The notes below the pieces were generated by a model, which saw only the letters and a program-made list of their open reading frames with translations, was not told where the DNA came from and ran no database searches. This document shows, piece after piece, positions 33,685 to 41,048 of a stretch of 64,000 nt of DNA; position 1 is the stretch's first letter, and each line of letters begins with the position of its first letter. The stretch comes from Streptomyces rimosus subsp. rimosus (GTDB lineage: Bacteria; Actinomycetota; Actinomycetes; Streptomycetales; Streptomycetaceae): NCBI RefSeq assembly GCF_000720725.1, contig NZ_JOCQ01000010.1:124001-188000 (forward strand). Direction: 5' to 3'. The position numbers and the translations under genes are program-made.

Positions 33685-34497
33685 ATGCTAAAAACCCCGG
33701 AGGACGTCCACCACGAGGTAGGGGGACATGTCCTGTCGCGATACGGACAGCTGACGCCGCGCGCCGGATATCCGCAGGCCGCCGTCGTCGTCGGCAGCCA
33801 CGCGGTCGACGACGGCCAGTGGTACGGGCGGCACTGGCACACCACCCACCAACTGGCCTGGGCCGAGCGCGGGGTAATCGCCGTACGCGCCCGGGGCAAC
33901 ACCTGGGTGCTGCCGCCGACCATGGCGCTGTGGATACCGGCCGGCACCGAGCACGCGACCGGCGCGTCCGGCCCGGTGCTGGGCCGGAGCCTGTGGTGCC
34001 GGCCCGACCGCTGCCCGGTGGACTGGTCCGTGCCCACCGTGGTGGGCGTCCCGCCGCTGCTGCGCGAGCTGATCACGCATCTGGCCGACGACGGTCTGAG
34101 CGCGGGCGCCAGGCAGCGGGCCGAAGCGGTCGCGCTCGACCAGTTGGCGCCGCTGTCGGTGGCGACCGTACTGGCGCCGCTGCCCAGGGACCCGCGGGCG
34201 CGCCGCGTCGCGCGTGCGCTGCGCGCGTGTCCCGCGGATGACCGGACGCTGGCGCGGTGGGGCGCCGAAGTGGGCGCGAGCGCGCGGACGCTGGCCCGCG
34301 CGTTCGCCGCGGAGACGGGGCTGACGTTCGGGCAGTGGCGCACCCGGGTGCGCCTCCAGGCCGCGATGCCGCTGCTGGCGGGCGGCGCGACGGTGGCGGC
34401 CACGGCCGCGCGGGTCGGCTACGCGTCACCGAGCGCGTTCGTGGCGGCGTTCCGGCGGGTGGTGGGGGTGCCGCCGGGGGCGTACTTCTCGCCGTGA
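33685..34497 (+). CDS. AraC-family transcriptional regulator
   Basis: A 270-residue protein with an N-terminal cupin sensor (GRHWHTTHQLAWAERGVIAV, WIPAGTEH) and a C-terminal HTH (LARWGAEVGASARTLARAFAAETGLTFGQWRTRVRL and ARVGYASPSAFVAAFRRVVGVPPGAYF). The ATG at 33685 follows GGAGGT at 9 nt. It is divergent from the methyltransferase, a likely target. This subgroup often senses small hydrophobic or toxic ligands; the ligand is unknown. Confidence 0.9.
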   Translation: MLKTPEDVHHEVGGHVLSRYGQLTPRAGYPQAAVVVGSHAVDDGQWYGRHWHTTHQLAWAERGVIAVRARGNTWVLPPTMALWIPAGTEHATGASGPVLGRSLWCRPDRCPVDWSVPTVVGVPPLLRELITHLADDGLSAGARQRAEAVALDQLAPLSVATVLAPLPRDPRARRVARALRACPADDRTLARWGAEVGASARTLARAFAAETGLTFGQWRTRVRLQAAMPLLAGGATVAATAARVGYASPSAFVAAFRRVVGVPPGAYFSP

Positions 34498-34538
34498 CGG
34501 TCGCGTCGTAACGGTCCGGCCGTGACGCTCCGGCCGGG

Positions 34539-35417
34539 TCACGGCATCAGGTGCAGGATCGCCTCGGCGGTGGCCCGCGGCGCCTCACGGGGCGGGAAGT
34601 GCCCGACACCGGGCAGCACAACGCGTTGGTAGGGGCCGGCGAACAGGTTCTCCTGCCCCTCGGTGGTGTCGGGGCGGTTGTCGCCGTCCTGCTCGCCGTG
34701 CAGCACGAGCGCGGGGACGCGCACGGGTGGCGGGTCGGCGAGGCGGTCCTCGATGTCCTGATAGGCCGGGTCGCCGGGCGCCTCGCCCCAGCGGTGCAGA
34801 TAGGCGTGCACGGTGATGTCGGCCCAGTCGGGGTTGTCCCAGGCCGCGGCCGCCTGCCCGAAGTCGGTGTCGGCGAAGTCCCACCCGGGTGACCAGGTGG
34901 TCCACAGGTAGCGGCAGAAGCCTCGGCGGTCCTCGGTCATCGCCCGGCGTCCCCGGGCGGTGGCGACGTACCACTCGTACCAGTAGGCGTGGGCCAGCGG
35001 GTACGGCACCGCGCTGTCGGGCCGGTTGGTCGAGTAGCCCGCGGAGATCGCGACGAGCGCGCTGACCCGGTCGGGGAACAGCGCGCCGACGACGTATCCG
35101 GCGCGGGCTCCCCAGTCGTGCCCGGCCACCACCGCGTCGTGCAGGTCCAGCGCCTCGACGAAGTCGGCCAGGTCGCGGCCGAGCGCACCGATCTGCCCGC
35201 TGCGCTGCCGCTCGGCGGAGCGGAAGCGGGTGGGCCCGAAGCCGCGCAGGTACGGCCGGTACACCCGGCAGCCGGCCCGGTGCAGGTACGGCAGCACCGC
35301 GTCCCAGCAGTGGATGTCGTCCGGCCAGCCGTGCACCGCCACCACCGGCCGCCCGTCCGCCGGGCCGCTGACGTCGTAGGCGATCCGCAGGGTGTCGGTG
35401 TCCGCGTAGTCGTTCAT
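34539..35417 (-). CDS. Alpha/beta hydrolase, epoxide hydrolase-like
   Basis: A 292-residue hydrolase. The nucleophile elbow is AGHDWGARAGYV, with Asp in the nucleophile position as in soluble epoxide hydrolases and haloalkane dehalogenases. HGWPDD supplies the oxyanion region, and the C-terminal LPGVGHFPPREAP holds the catalytic His. Tyr residues in the cap favour epoxide hydrolase over dehalogenase. It stands alone; no substrate is indicated by neighbours. Confidence 0.88.
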   Translation of the reverse strand: MNDYADTDTLRIAYDVSGPADGRPVVAVHGWPDDIHCWDAVLPYLHRAGCRVYRPYLRGFGPTRFRSAERQRSGQIGALGRDLADFVEALDLHDAVVAGHDWGARAGYVVGALFPDRVSALVAISAGYSTNRPDSAVPYPLAHAYWYEWYVATARGRRAMTEDRRGFCRYLWTTWSPGWDFADTDFGQAAAAWDNPDWADITVHAYLHRWGEAPGDPAYQDIEDRLADPPPVRVPALVLHGEQDGDNRPDTTEGQENLFAGPYQRVVLPGVGHFPPREAPRATAEAILHLMP

Positions 35418-35588
35418 CCCGGGTGGGTAGCCGGAGCGGTCCGCCCTAAACGGCGGGCGGTGGCGGGTCCGGAGCGGTCACCCGTCCGGGCGCGGGGCGC
35501 GGAGTTCCCAACTGGGCCCGCCCGGCCGCCGCGTGGGTGACGAGGCCAACCCGACCCCGCCCGCCGCCGAAGATCATCGGGGTGCAGA

Positions 35589-36191
35589 ATGACCCGTATG
35601 TCGATAACGAACACGCCGACGACGGCGACGCTCGACGATGCCCCGATGATCAGTCGCACCCTGGCCCGCGCCTTCGACGACGATCCGATGATGCACTGGT
35701 TCCTGCCCGGCGAGGACGCCCGCGAGGAACGGCTGGGCCGCTACTTCACCACGATCTTCACCAAGCAGTACGCCCAGCACGGCGTGTGCGAGCGCACCGG
35801 AGCGGCGGCGGCGTTCTGGGTGGCGCCGGAGGCGCGGGACAAGGCCGTTCCCGGCGAGGAGACACTGCGGGAGCTCGATGGCCTCCTCGGCGACCGCGGG
35901 CCCATGTTCCGGAAGATCGCCGGAGCCGCCGCCGAGCACGCGCCCCAGGAGCCGCACTGGTATCTGGCGGTGATCGGCGCCGACCCGGCCGCCCGGGGCC
36001 AGGGGCACGGGGCCGCCCTGCTGCGCTCCGGCCTGGCCAAGGCCGACGCCGCGGGCCTGCCCGTCTACCTGGAGTCCTCCAAGGCGTCCAACCTGCCCTT
36101 CTACGAGCACTTCGGCTTCACCGTGCTGCAGGAGGTGCAGCTGCCGGAGAACGGGCCGACGCTGTGGATGATGCGGCGCGCGGAACGATAG
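35589..36191 (+). CDS. GNAT-family N-acetyltransferase
   Basis: A 200-residue acetyltransferase. Motif A is IGADPAARGQGHGAALLRSGL (the acetyl-CoA pyrophosphate loop RGQGHG), followed by VYLESSKASNLPFYEHFGF, the usual C-terminal GNAT strand-helix. The start is the ATG at 35589, with a second ATG at 35598 possible. It ends 9 bp before an iron box that belongs to the following esterase gene. Substrate unknown. Confidence 0.9.
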   Translation: MTRMSITNTPTTATLDDAPMISRTLARAFDDDPMMHWFLPGEDAREERLGRYFTTIFTKQYAQHGVCERTGAAAAFWVAPEARDKAVPGEETLRELDGLLGDRGPMFRKIAGAAAEHAPQEPHWYLAVIGADPAARGQGHGAALLRSGLAKADAAGLPVYLESSKASNLPFYEHFGFTVLQEVQLPENGPTLWMMRRAER

Positions 36192-36200
36192 GACACGAAA

Positions 36201-36230
36201 CGATAAGGTAAGGCTCGCCTTACCTTATCG
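36201..36230. promoter_or_regulatory. Iron box in a perfect 30-bp palindrome
   Basis: CGATAAGGTAAGGC (36201-36214) and GCCTTACCTTATCG (36217-36230) are perfect inverted repeats around TC. The core resembles the IdeR/DmdR operator TTAGGTTAGGCTAACCTAA. It lies 41 bp before the second esterase ATG, so this gene should be iron-repressed as a single transcription unit. Confidence 0.88.
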
Positions 36231-36271
36231 ACCGTCCAACCACCCGCGCCCCGGACACGGAGACCGCCCCG

Positions 36272-37558
36272 ATGACCGCAGCCGCCCCGCCCGCCGACAC
36301 GCCGCGCCACCCGCCCCGGGTGCCGCGCCCCTCCCCCGTGCCACGCGTCACGGACGAGCGTGTCGTCCGCCGGGCGGCCGGAATGTCCGGGGCGGACTTC
36401 TGGCGGGCGGTGGAGCGGGACGGCACGCCGCTGGTCGGGCCGGATCCGCGGGGCGCGGCGGACCACGCGCTGGTCACGTTCCTGTGGCGCGGCTCCGCCG
36501 CCACCCGCGCGGTCCTGGTGTCGCCCAACAAGCTCGCCGATCCGCGCGACCCGGCCGGCAACCTCATGGACCGCGTCCCCGGCACGGACGTGTGGCACTG
36601 GTCCGTACGGATGCGCCGGGACTGGCACGCCACGTACACGCTGTGTGTGGACGAGGGCGACGGTCCCGCCGCCGACGACGAGGCGTACTGGCCGTGGCTC
36701 CGCGGGCAGCGGCGCCTCGACCCGCTCAATCCGCGGACGCTCACGAGCCGTTGGGGCGGGCCCCCGGCCTCCTGCGTCACGCTGCCCGATGCGCCGCGCG
36801 GCGAGGAGTGGCGGGAGCGGCCGGGCGTACCGCGCGGCAGCGTCTCCGTGCATACGGTCCACAGCGACCGGCTCGGCAACGCGCGCCGGGTATGGCGGTA
36901 CGCGCCTGCGTCCGGCGCGGAACCGGGCGCGGAGCTGCCCGTGCTCGTCCTCCTGGACGGCGAGATGTGGCAGCCGGGGCTCGGGGTGGCAACCCTGCTG
37001 GACAACCTCATCGCGGACGGCCGGATCCCGCCGCTGGCCGCGCTGCTGCCGGAGTCCCTGGGCGCGGACACCCGCTGGGCCGAGATGACCTGCGATCCGC
37101 GGTTCGCCGGGTTCCTCGCGGACGAGCTGCTGCCGTGGGCCGCCGCGGACCTGCCGCTGACCGCCGACCCGGCCCGTACCGTCGTGGCGGGCCAGAGTCT
37201 GGGCGGCCTGACCGCCGCGTACGCCGCGGTGACCGCGCCCGGCCGGTTCGGCTGCGTCCTGGCGCAGTCCGGTTCCTTCTGGTGGCCGAACGGGCCGGAC
37301 GCCCAGTGGCTGACCGGCCGGATCGCGGCGTCCCCGAGGCTGCCGGTGCGGTTCCGGCTGTCGGCGGGCGAGCAGGAGTGGGTCGCCCTGCCCGCGAACC
37401 GCCGGCTGCGCGACACCCTGGCGGCCAAGGGGTACGAGGACGCGGTCTACCGCGAGTACAACGGCGGCCACGACTACCTGTGCTGGCGTACGGAGCTGGC
37501 CGACGGGCTCTGCGCGCTGCTCGGCCCGGGGGCGGCGGCCGGGTCCGCCGACGGCTGA
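36272..37558 (+). CDS. Enterobactin-type siderophore esterase (Fes family), copy 2
   Basis: A 428-residue Fes-family esterase with the N-terminal Fes domain (VTFLWRGSAATRAVLV, LMDRVPGTDVWHWSVRM) and a hydrolase domain with nucleophile AGQSLGGLTAAYAA and catalytic His in YNGGHDYLCW. SD GGAG lies 9 nt before the ATG at 36272. It clearly differs in sequence from copy 1, so it is not a recent duplicate; the two may prefer different forms (free versus glycosylated, cyclic versus linear), as Fes and IroD do. Its 3' end overlaps the convergent MFS gene by 85 bp. Confidence 0.92.
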   Translation: MTAAAPPADTPRHPPRVPRPSPVPRVTDERVVRRAAGMSGADFWRAVERDGTPLVGPDPRGAADHALVTFLWRGSAATRAVLVSPNKLADPRDPAGNLMDRVPGTDVWHWSVRMRRDWHATYTLCVDEGDGPAADDEAYWPWLRGQRRLDPLNPRTLTSRWGGPPASCVTLPDAPRGEEWRERPGVPRGSVSVHTVHSDRLGNARRVWRYAPASGAEPGAELPVLVLLDGEMWQPGLGVATLLDNLIADGRIPPLAALLPESLGADTRWAEMTCDPRFAGFLADELLPWAAADLPLTADPARTVVAGQSLGGLTAAYAAVTAPGRFGCVLAQSGSFWWPNGPDAQWLTGRIAASPRLPVRFRLSAGEQEWVALPANRRLRDTLAAKGYEDAVYREYNGGHDYLCWRTELADGLCALLGPGAAAGSADG

Positions 37559-38733
37559 CGGGGTTGCGCCGGGGCCGCGTACAGCACCCGTAGGTGGCGG
37601 ACCAGGGCAACCGAGGCGAGAGCCGCCGCAAGCGCGCACACGCCCCACCACCCGGCCCGGCCCCAGGCGCGTACCCCGAGCCAGGAACCCGCGCTGCCGC
37701 CCAGGTAAGCGCAGGTCATGTAGGCGGTGTTGAGCCTGTTGCGGGCGTCGGGGCGCAGTGCGTAGACCCGGGCCTGGTTGGCGACCATGCCGGATTGCAT
37801 CGCGACGTCGAGGAGCAGGGTGCCAAGGACCAGCGCGGCCAGGCCCGGGGCGCCACCGACGGCGCCCACGGCGAGGATCGCGACCGAGACCAGGACGGCG
37901 ACCAGGCACACGGCGTTCACCGGGTCGGGGCCGCGGCGGTCCACCAGGCGGCCGGCGAGCGGGGTGCAGAACATGGTCGCCGCGCCGACCAGGGCGAGCA
38001 TGCCGACGGCCGGCGCGCCCAGCCGGTAGGCCGGACCGGCGAGCAGGAGCGCCAGGCAGGTCCAGACGGCCGAGAATCCGGCGAAGACGGTCGCCTGGTA
38101 CAGGCAGGAGCGGCGCAGCTCCGGCTCGGTGCGCAGCAGGCGCAGCGGTTCGGCCAGGAGCGCGGGGTAGGACTGCCGGGAAGCGGGCGGCGTAGCGGGC
38201 ACCGCGAACGCCAGGACGGTGGCGAGGAGCAGGGCCAGAGCCGCGGCCACCAGGTACGGGGCCCGCCAGCCCAGCCATTCGCCGAGCGTGCCGCTGAACG
38301 TGCGGGCCAGCAGCATGCCGCCGGTGGAACCGCTCAGCAGGGTGCCGATCACCGCGCCCCGGCGGTCGGGAGCCACGAGACCGGCCGCCAGTGGGCCGAC
38401 GACCTGCGCGGCCACCGTCGTCAGGCCGACGAGGGCGCTGAGCGCGACGAGGGGTTGCAAGGCTGGTGCGCAGCCCGCGGCGAGCAGGGCCAGCCCGGTG
38501 AGGACGAGCAGGACGACGAGGAACGAGCGGTGCGCGACCCGGTCGCCGAGGGGCACCAGCAGGACGATCCCGGCCGTGTAACCGATCTGCGTGGCGGTCA
38601 CGGCCAGGGCTGCCGCGTCGGACGGCACGTGCAGTCCGGCCGCGAGCAGCGGGGTGACGGCCTGCGGGAAGTAGATGTTGCCGACGGCGACGGCGCAGGT
38701 GACGGCCAGGAGCAGGACCATTCGGCGGCTCAC
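37474..38733 (-). CDS. MFS transporter (DHA1-like efflux)
   Basis: A 419-residue 12-helix major facilitator. The GTG at 38733 starts SRRMVLLLAVTCAVAVGNIYFPQ, the usual first helix of this family; a longer start at 38814 is possible but adds a non-family leader. Motif A lies around LVPLGDRVAHRSFLV. It is divergent from an ArsR-type regulator, the common layout for self-contained efflux modules. It could be thought of as an EntS-like exporter because it lies beside an esterase gene, but it has no iron box and its regulator argues otherwise. The start codon is preceded by a 12-bp tandem repeat of CGATACCCCCGG type. Confidence 0.85.
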   Translation of the reverse strand: MSRRMVLLLAVTCAVAVGNIYFPQAVTPLLAAGLHVPSDAAALAVTATQIGYTAGIVLLVPLGDRVAHRSFLVVLLVLTGLALLAAGCAPALQPLVALSALVGLTTVAAQVVGPLAAGLVAPDRRGAVIGTLLSGSTGGMLLARTFSGTLGEWLGWRAPYLVAAALALLLATVLAFAVPATPPASRQSYPALLAEPLRLLRTEPELRRSCLYQATVFAGFSAVWTCLALLLAGPAYRLGAPAVGMLALVGAATMFCTPLAGRLVDRRGPDPVNAVCLVAVLVSVAILAVGAVGGAPGLAALVLGTLLLDVAMQSGMVANQARVYALRPDARNRLNTAYMTCAYLGGSAGSWLGVRAWGRAGWWGVCALAAALASVALVRHLRVLYAAPAQPRQPSADPAAAPGPSSAQSPSASSVRQHR

Positions 38734-38833
38734 CGGCCGGCCCCGGGGGTATCGCCGGGGGTATCGGAAAGCGTCATGGCCCGCAGTCCACGGCACCGTC
38801 GGCCCGGCGCCCATTGATGTAGCGTATGGCTTA

Positions 38834-39823
38834 ATGATCAGCTTCGCGCTCGGCGTCGAGGACCTCGCGGACACCCGGTTCGCCATCTCGCCCCTGAGCG
38901 AAACCGTGTTCAGCCTGCGGGTCCTGCACAGTCCGGGCCTCTTCGCGCTGCACCTCCCGTGGCGCCGGTCCGTGCTCGGCCGCCTCGGCACGATGGACAC
39001 GGAGCTGCTGCTGTCCCTGGTGGCGCGCAGGCTGACGCTGCCGGACTTCCTGACACCCAGGCCCGCGGGCTTCGCCCCGGCCTTCGAAGAGGAACTGGCC
39101 CGCGTCCGCGCGACTCCCCCGGACGAGGTGCGCCGCGACCTGCTCGCCACCCACGCGCCGGACCCGCTCCCCGAAGCGCTGCGCGATGCCGCCTCGGCCG
39201 GCGACGCGCCGGTCGTCCGGCTGCGGGACACCGTCTGTGATCTCCTGCGGGACTACTGGGAGATCGCCGTGCGGCCGTGGTGGCCGCAGCTGCGGCTCGT
39301 GGTGGAAGCCGACATGACCTACCGCGCTCGGCAACTGGCCATGGGCGGCGCCCGTCTGCTGTTCGCCGACATGCACCCCAACCTGCGGTGGTGCAACGGC
39401 GTGCTGCACATCGACAAGATGATCAGCAGGCACCACGCGGCGGCCTCGGGCCGGGGACTGCTCCTGCTGCCCTCGGTGTTCGCCCACAAGCCCGCGCCGC
39501 CGGTCAGCCCGGAGGCGCCCCCGTCGCTGGTCTACCCCAGCCGCGGAGTGGGGACGCTCTGGACGGCGGCGCCCACCACCGACACGCAAGCTCTCGCGTC
39601 CCTGCTCGGCGCCCCCAGAGCGAGGCTGCTCGCCCTCCTGGAGGAGCCGCTGCCCACCGTCGAACTCGCCCGCCGCCTCCGGGTGACGCCCAGTGCCGTG
39701 TCGCAGCACCTGCGCGTCCTGCACGCGACCGGACTGGTCGCACGGGCACGCCACGGACGGCAGGTCCTGTACCGGCGCAGCTCCCTCGGCGATCAGCTGA
39801 CGGGTAACACCCGGCAGCGGTGA
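38834..39823 (+). CDS. ArsR-type winged-helix regulator with N-terminal DUF5937-like domain
   Basis: A 329-residue protein. The C-terminal 80 residues are an ArsR winged helix (LLALLEEPLPTVELARRLRVTPSAVSQHLRVLHATGLVARAR). The large N-terminal part (ISFALGVEDLADTRFAISPLSE...) is a family domain common in actinobacterial ArsR regulators. The ATG at 38834 overlaps AT-rich sequence (ATGGCTTAATG) in the divergent promoter region with the MFS gene, its probable target. No metal-binding cysteine pair is seen, so it is unlikely to be a metal sensor. Confidence 0.9.
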   Translation: MISFALGVEDLADTRFAISPLSETVFSLRVLHSPGLFALHLPWRRSVLGRLGTMDTELLLSLVARRLTLPDFLTPRPAGFAPAFEEELARVRATPPDEVRRDLLATHAPDPLPEALRDAASAGDAPVVRLRDTVCDLLRDYWEIAVRPWWPQLRLVVEADMTYRARQLAMGGARLLFADMHPNLRWCNGVLHIDKMISRHHAAASGRGLLLLPSVFAHKPAPPVSPEAPPSLVYPSRGVGTLWTAAPTTDTQALASLLGAPRARLLALLEEPLPTVELARRLRVTPSAVSQHLRVLHATGLVARARHGRQVLYRRSSLGDQLTGNTRQR

Positions 39824-39824
39824 A

Positions 39825-39852
39825 GGGCCGGGCGGTTGCCACCGCCCGGCCC
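39825..39852. terminator. 12-bp hairpin between convergent genes
   Basis: GGGCCGGGCGGT (39825-39836) pairs perfectly with ACCGCCCGGCCC (39841-39852) over TGCC. It lies between the ArsR stop and the end of the iron-regulated beta-propeller gene, so it can serve both. Confidence 0.8.
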
Positions 39853-39857
39853 GGACC

Positions 39858-40961
39858 TCAGCGCGAGCGGGTGAGGCTGATGCGGTGCATCGAGTCGACG
39901 CGGTCCGCGCCGGCCGCGGACTTGTCCACGACGTAGGCCGTGCCGCGGCGGACCGTGACGTGGTTCGGGTTGGGGCCGGTGGCCAGGTCGGCCAGAACGG
40001 TGCCCTTCTTCGGGTCCACGACGGTCGTGGTGCCGCTGCCCCGGTTGGCGACGAAGACCCGGCCGGAGCGGTGGTCGGCGGCGACGGAGATCGCGCCGGC
40101 GCCGGTGGTGACGGTCCGGGTGACGGTGCCCTTGCGCAGGTCGACGACGGAGAGGGTGCCCGCGGCCTGGTTGGCGGTGTAGGCGGTGCGGCCGTCGGCG
40201 GACAGGTCGATGCCGATGGGGGCGTCGCCGGTGGGGATGAAGCGCGGCTCGGTCTTGTACGGGCTGACCGCGATGATCCGGTCGTTGGTCAGGTCGGTGG
40301 CGTAGGCGGTGCCGGTGTGCGTGTCGACGGCGAGTCCGGCGGTGCCCGCGCCCTCGACCTTGACCCGCTTCTTCTCCTTGAACGTACGGGTGTCGAAGGC
40401 GACGACCGAGCCGTCGCCGAAGCCGCTTGCCCAGGCGAGGTCGTGGCGCTTGTCGACAACGATCTCGCGGGCGTGGGCGACGCTGGGCAGGGTGGCGAGG
40501 TGCTTGCCGGTGCGCTGGCTGTAGACGGCCACCGAGTTGTTGCGGGTGTTGGTGGTCCACACGGTGTCGTGCTCATCGTCGACGGCCACGCCGTAGACCG
40601 CCTCGACCGCGCCGGTCGCCTGGTCGGTGACCGGCGGCGTGTACGCGGCCTTGACCTTGAGCGACTTCGGGTCGACCTTCAGCAGTCTGGACTGGGTGAC
40701 CGGGGGACGGCCCACGGCGGTCGTCGCCCACAGCACGTGGTGCCGCCCGGAGTAGGCCGACTGGTAGAGCCCCGTGGCCAGTTGGGCGGTGTCCACGCGG
40801 TACGGCGCCTGGTGCGCGGTCCCGCCGTGCGGGTGCCGGTCGTGCGCGACGGCGGTGCCGCTCACCGCCAGGACGCTGCCCGCGGCGACGGCGAGGGCCG
40901 TGGCGCGGCGGACGAGGGGACGGGAAAGGCGGCGGGACTGGGGCGACTTGAGGGCGCTCAT
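39858..40961 (-). CDS. Secreted YVTN/YncE-like beta-propeller protein, iron-regulated
   Basis: A 367-residue exported protein. The ATG at 40961 has GAGGAG 8 nt upstream (the ATG at 40967 is too close to it). A signal peptide (ALAVAAGSVLAVSGTAVA, cleaved before HDRHPHGG) precedes seven-bladed YVTN-type repeats such as SGRVFVANRGSGTTTVVDPKKG. An iron box (41030-41048) lies 69 bp upstream. E. coli YncE, a similar propeller, is known to be iron-repressed; its role is unclear. The His-rich mature N terminus (DRHPHGGTAHQ) might bind metal. Its placement at the end of the NRPS gene makes it a plausible accessory to siderophore handling at the cell surface. Confidence 0.88.
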   Translation of the reverse strand: MSALKSPQSRRLSRPLVRRATALAVAAGSVLAVSGTAVAHDRHPHGGTAHQAPYRVDTAQLATGLYQSAYSGRHHVLWATTAVGRPPVTQSRLLKVDPKSLKVKAAYTPPVTDQATGAVEAVYGVAVDDEHDTVWTTNTRNNSVAVYSQRTGKHLATLPSVAHAREIVVDKRHDLAWASGFGDGSVVAFDTRTFKEKKRVKVEGAGTAGLAVDTHTGTAYATDLTNDRIIAVSPYKTEPRFIPTGDAPIGIDLSADGRTAYTANQAAGTLSVVDLRKGTVTRTVTTGAGAISVAADHRSGRVFVANRGSGTTTVVDPKKGTVLADLATGPNPNHVTVRRGTAYVVDKSAAGADRVDSMHRISLTRSR

Positions 40962-41029
40962 GGTCATCACTCCTCGTGGAGAGGCAGGCGGGAGGGAGGC
41001 CGGGGGCATCCCCTCGGCACGATCACAGG

Positions 41030-41048
41030 TTAGCTTAGCCTTACCTAA
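41030..41048. promoter_or_regulatory. Iron box overlapping the NRPS stop codon
   Basis: TTAGCTTAGCCTTACCTAA matches the DmdR/IdeR consensus at 16 of 19 positions. The TAA of the EntF-like gene (41043-41041) is part of it. It controls the beta-propeller gene starting at 40961 and gives it iron regulation independent of the NRPS operon. Confidence 0.85.

Noticed and set aside
34520..34544. CCGTGAC/GTCACGG hairpin as terminator
   Set aside because: Short 7-bp stem that overlaps the hydrolase stop codon; too weak to call.
36101..38278. Long minus-strand frame across the second esterase
   Set aside because: Shadow of the Fes-type gene; low-complexity Arg/Gly/Pro composition.
37474..38733. MFS transporter as an EntS-like siderophore exporter
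   Set aside because: No iron box; divergent from its own ArsR-type regulator; the IroC-like exporter already supplies export.
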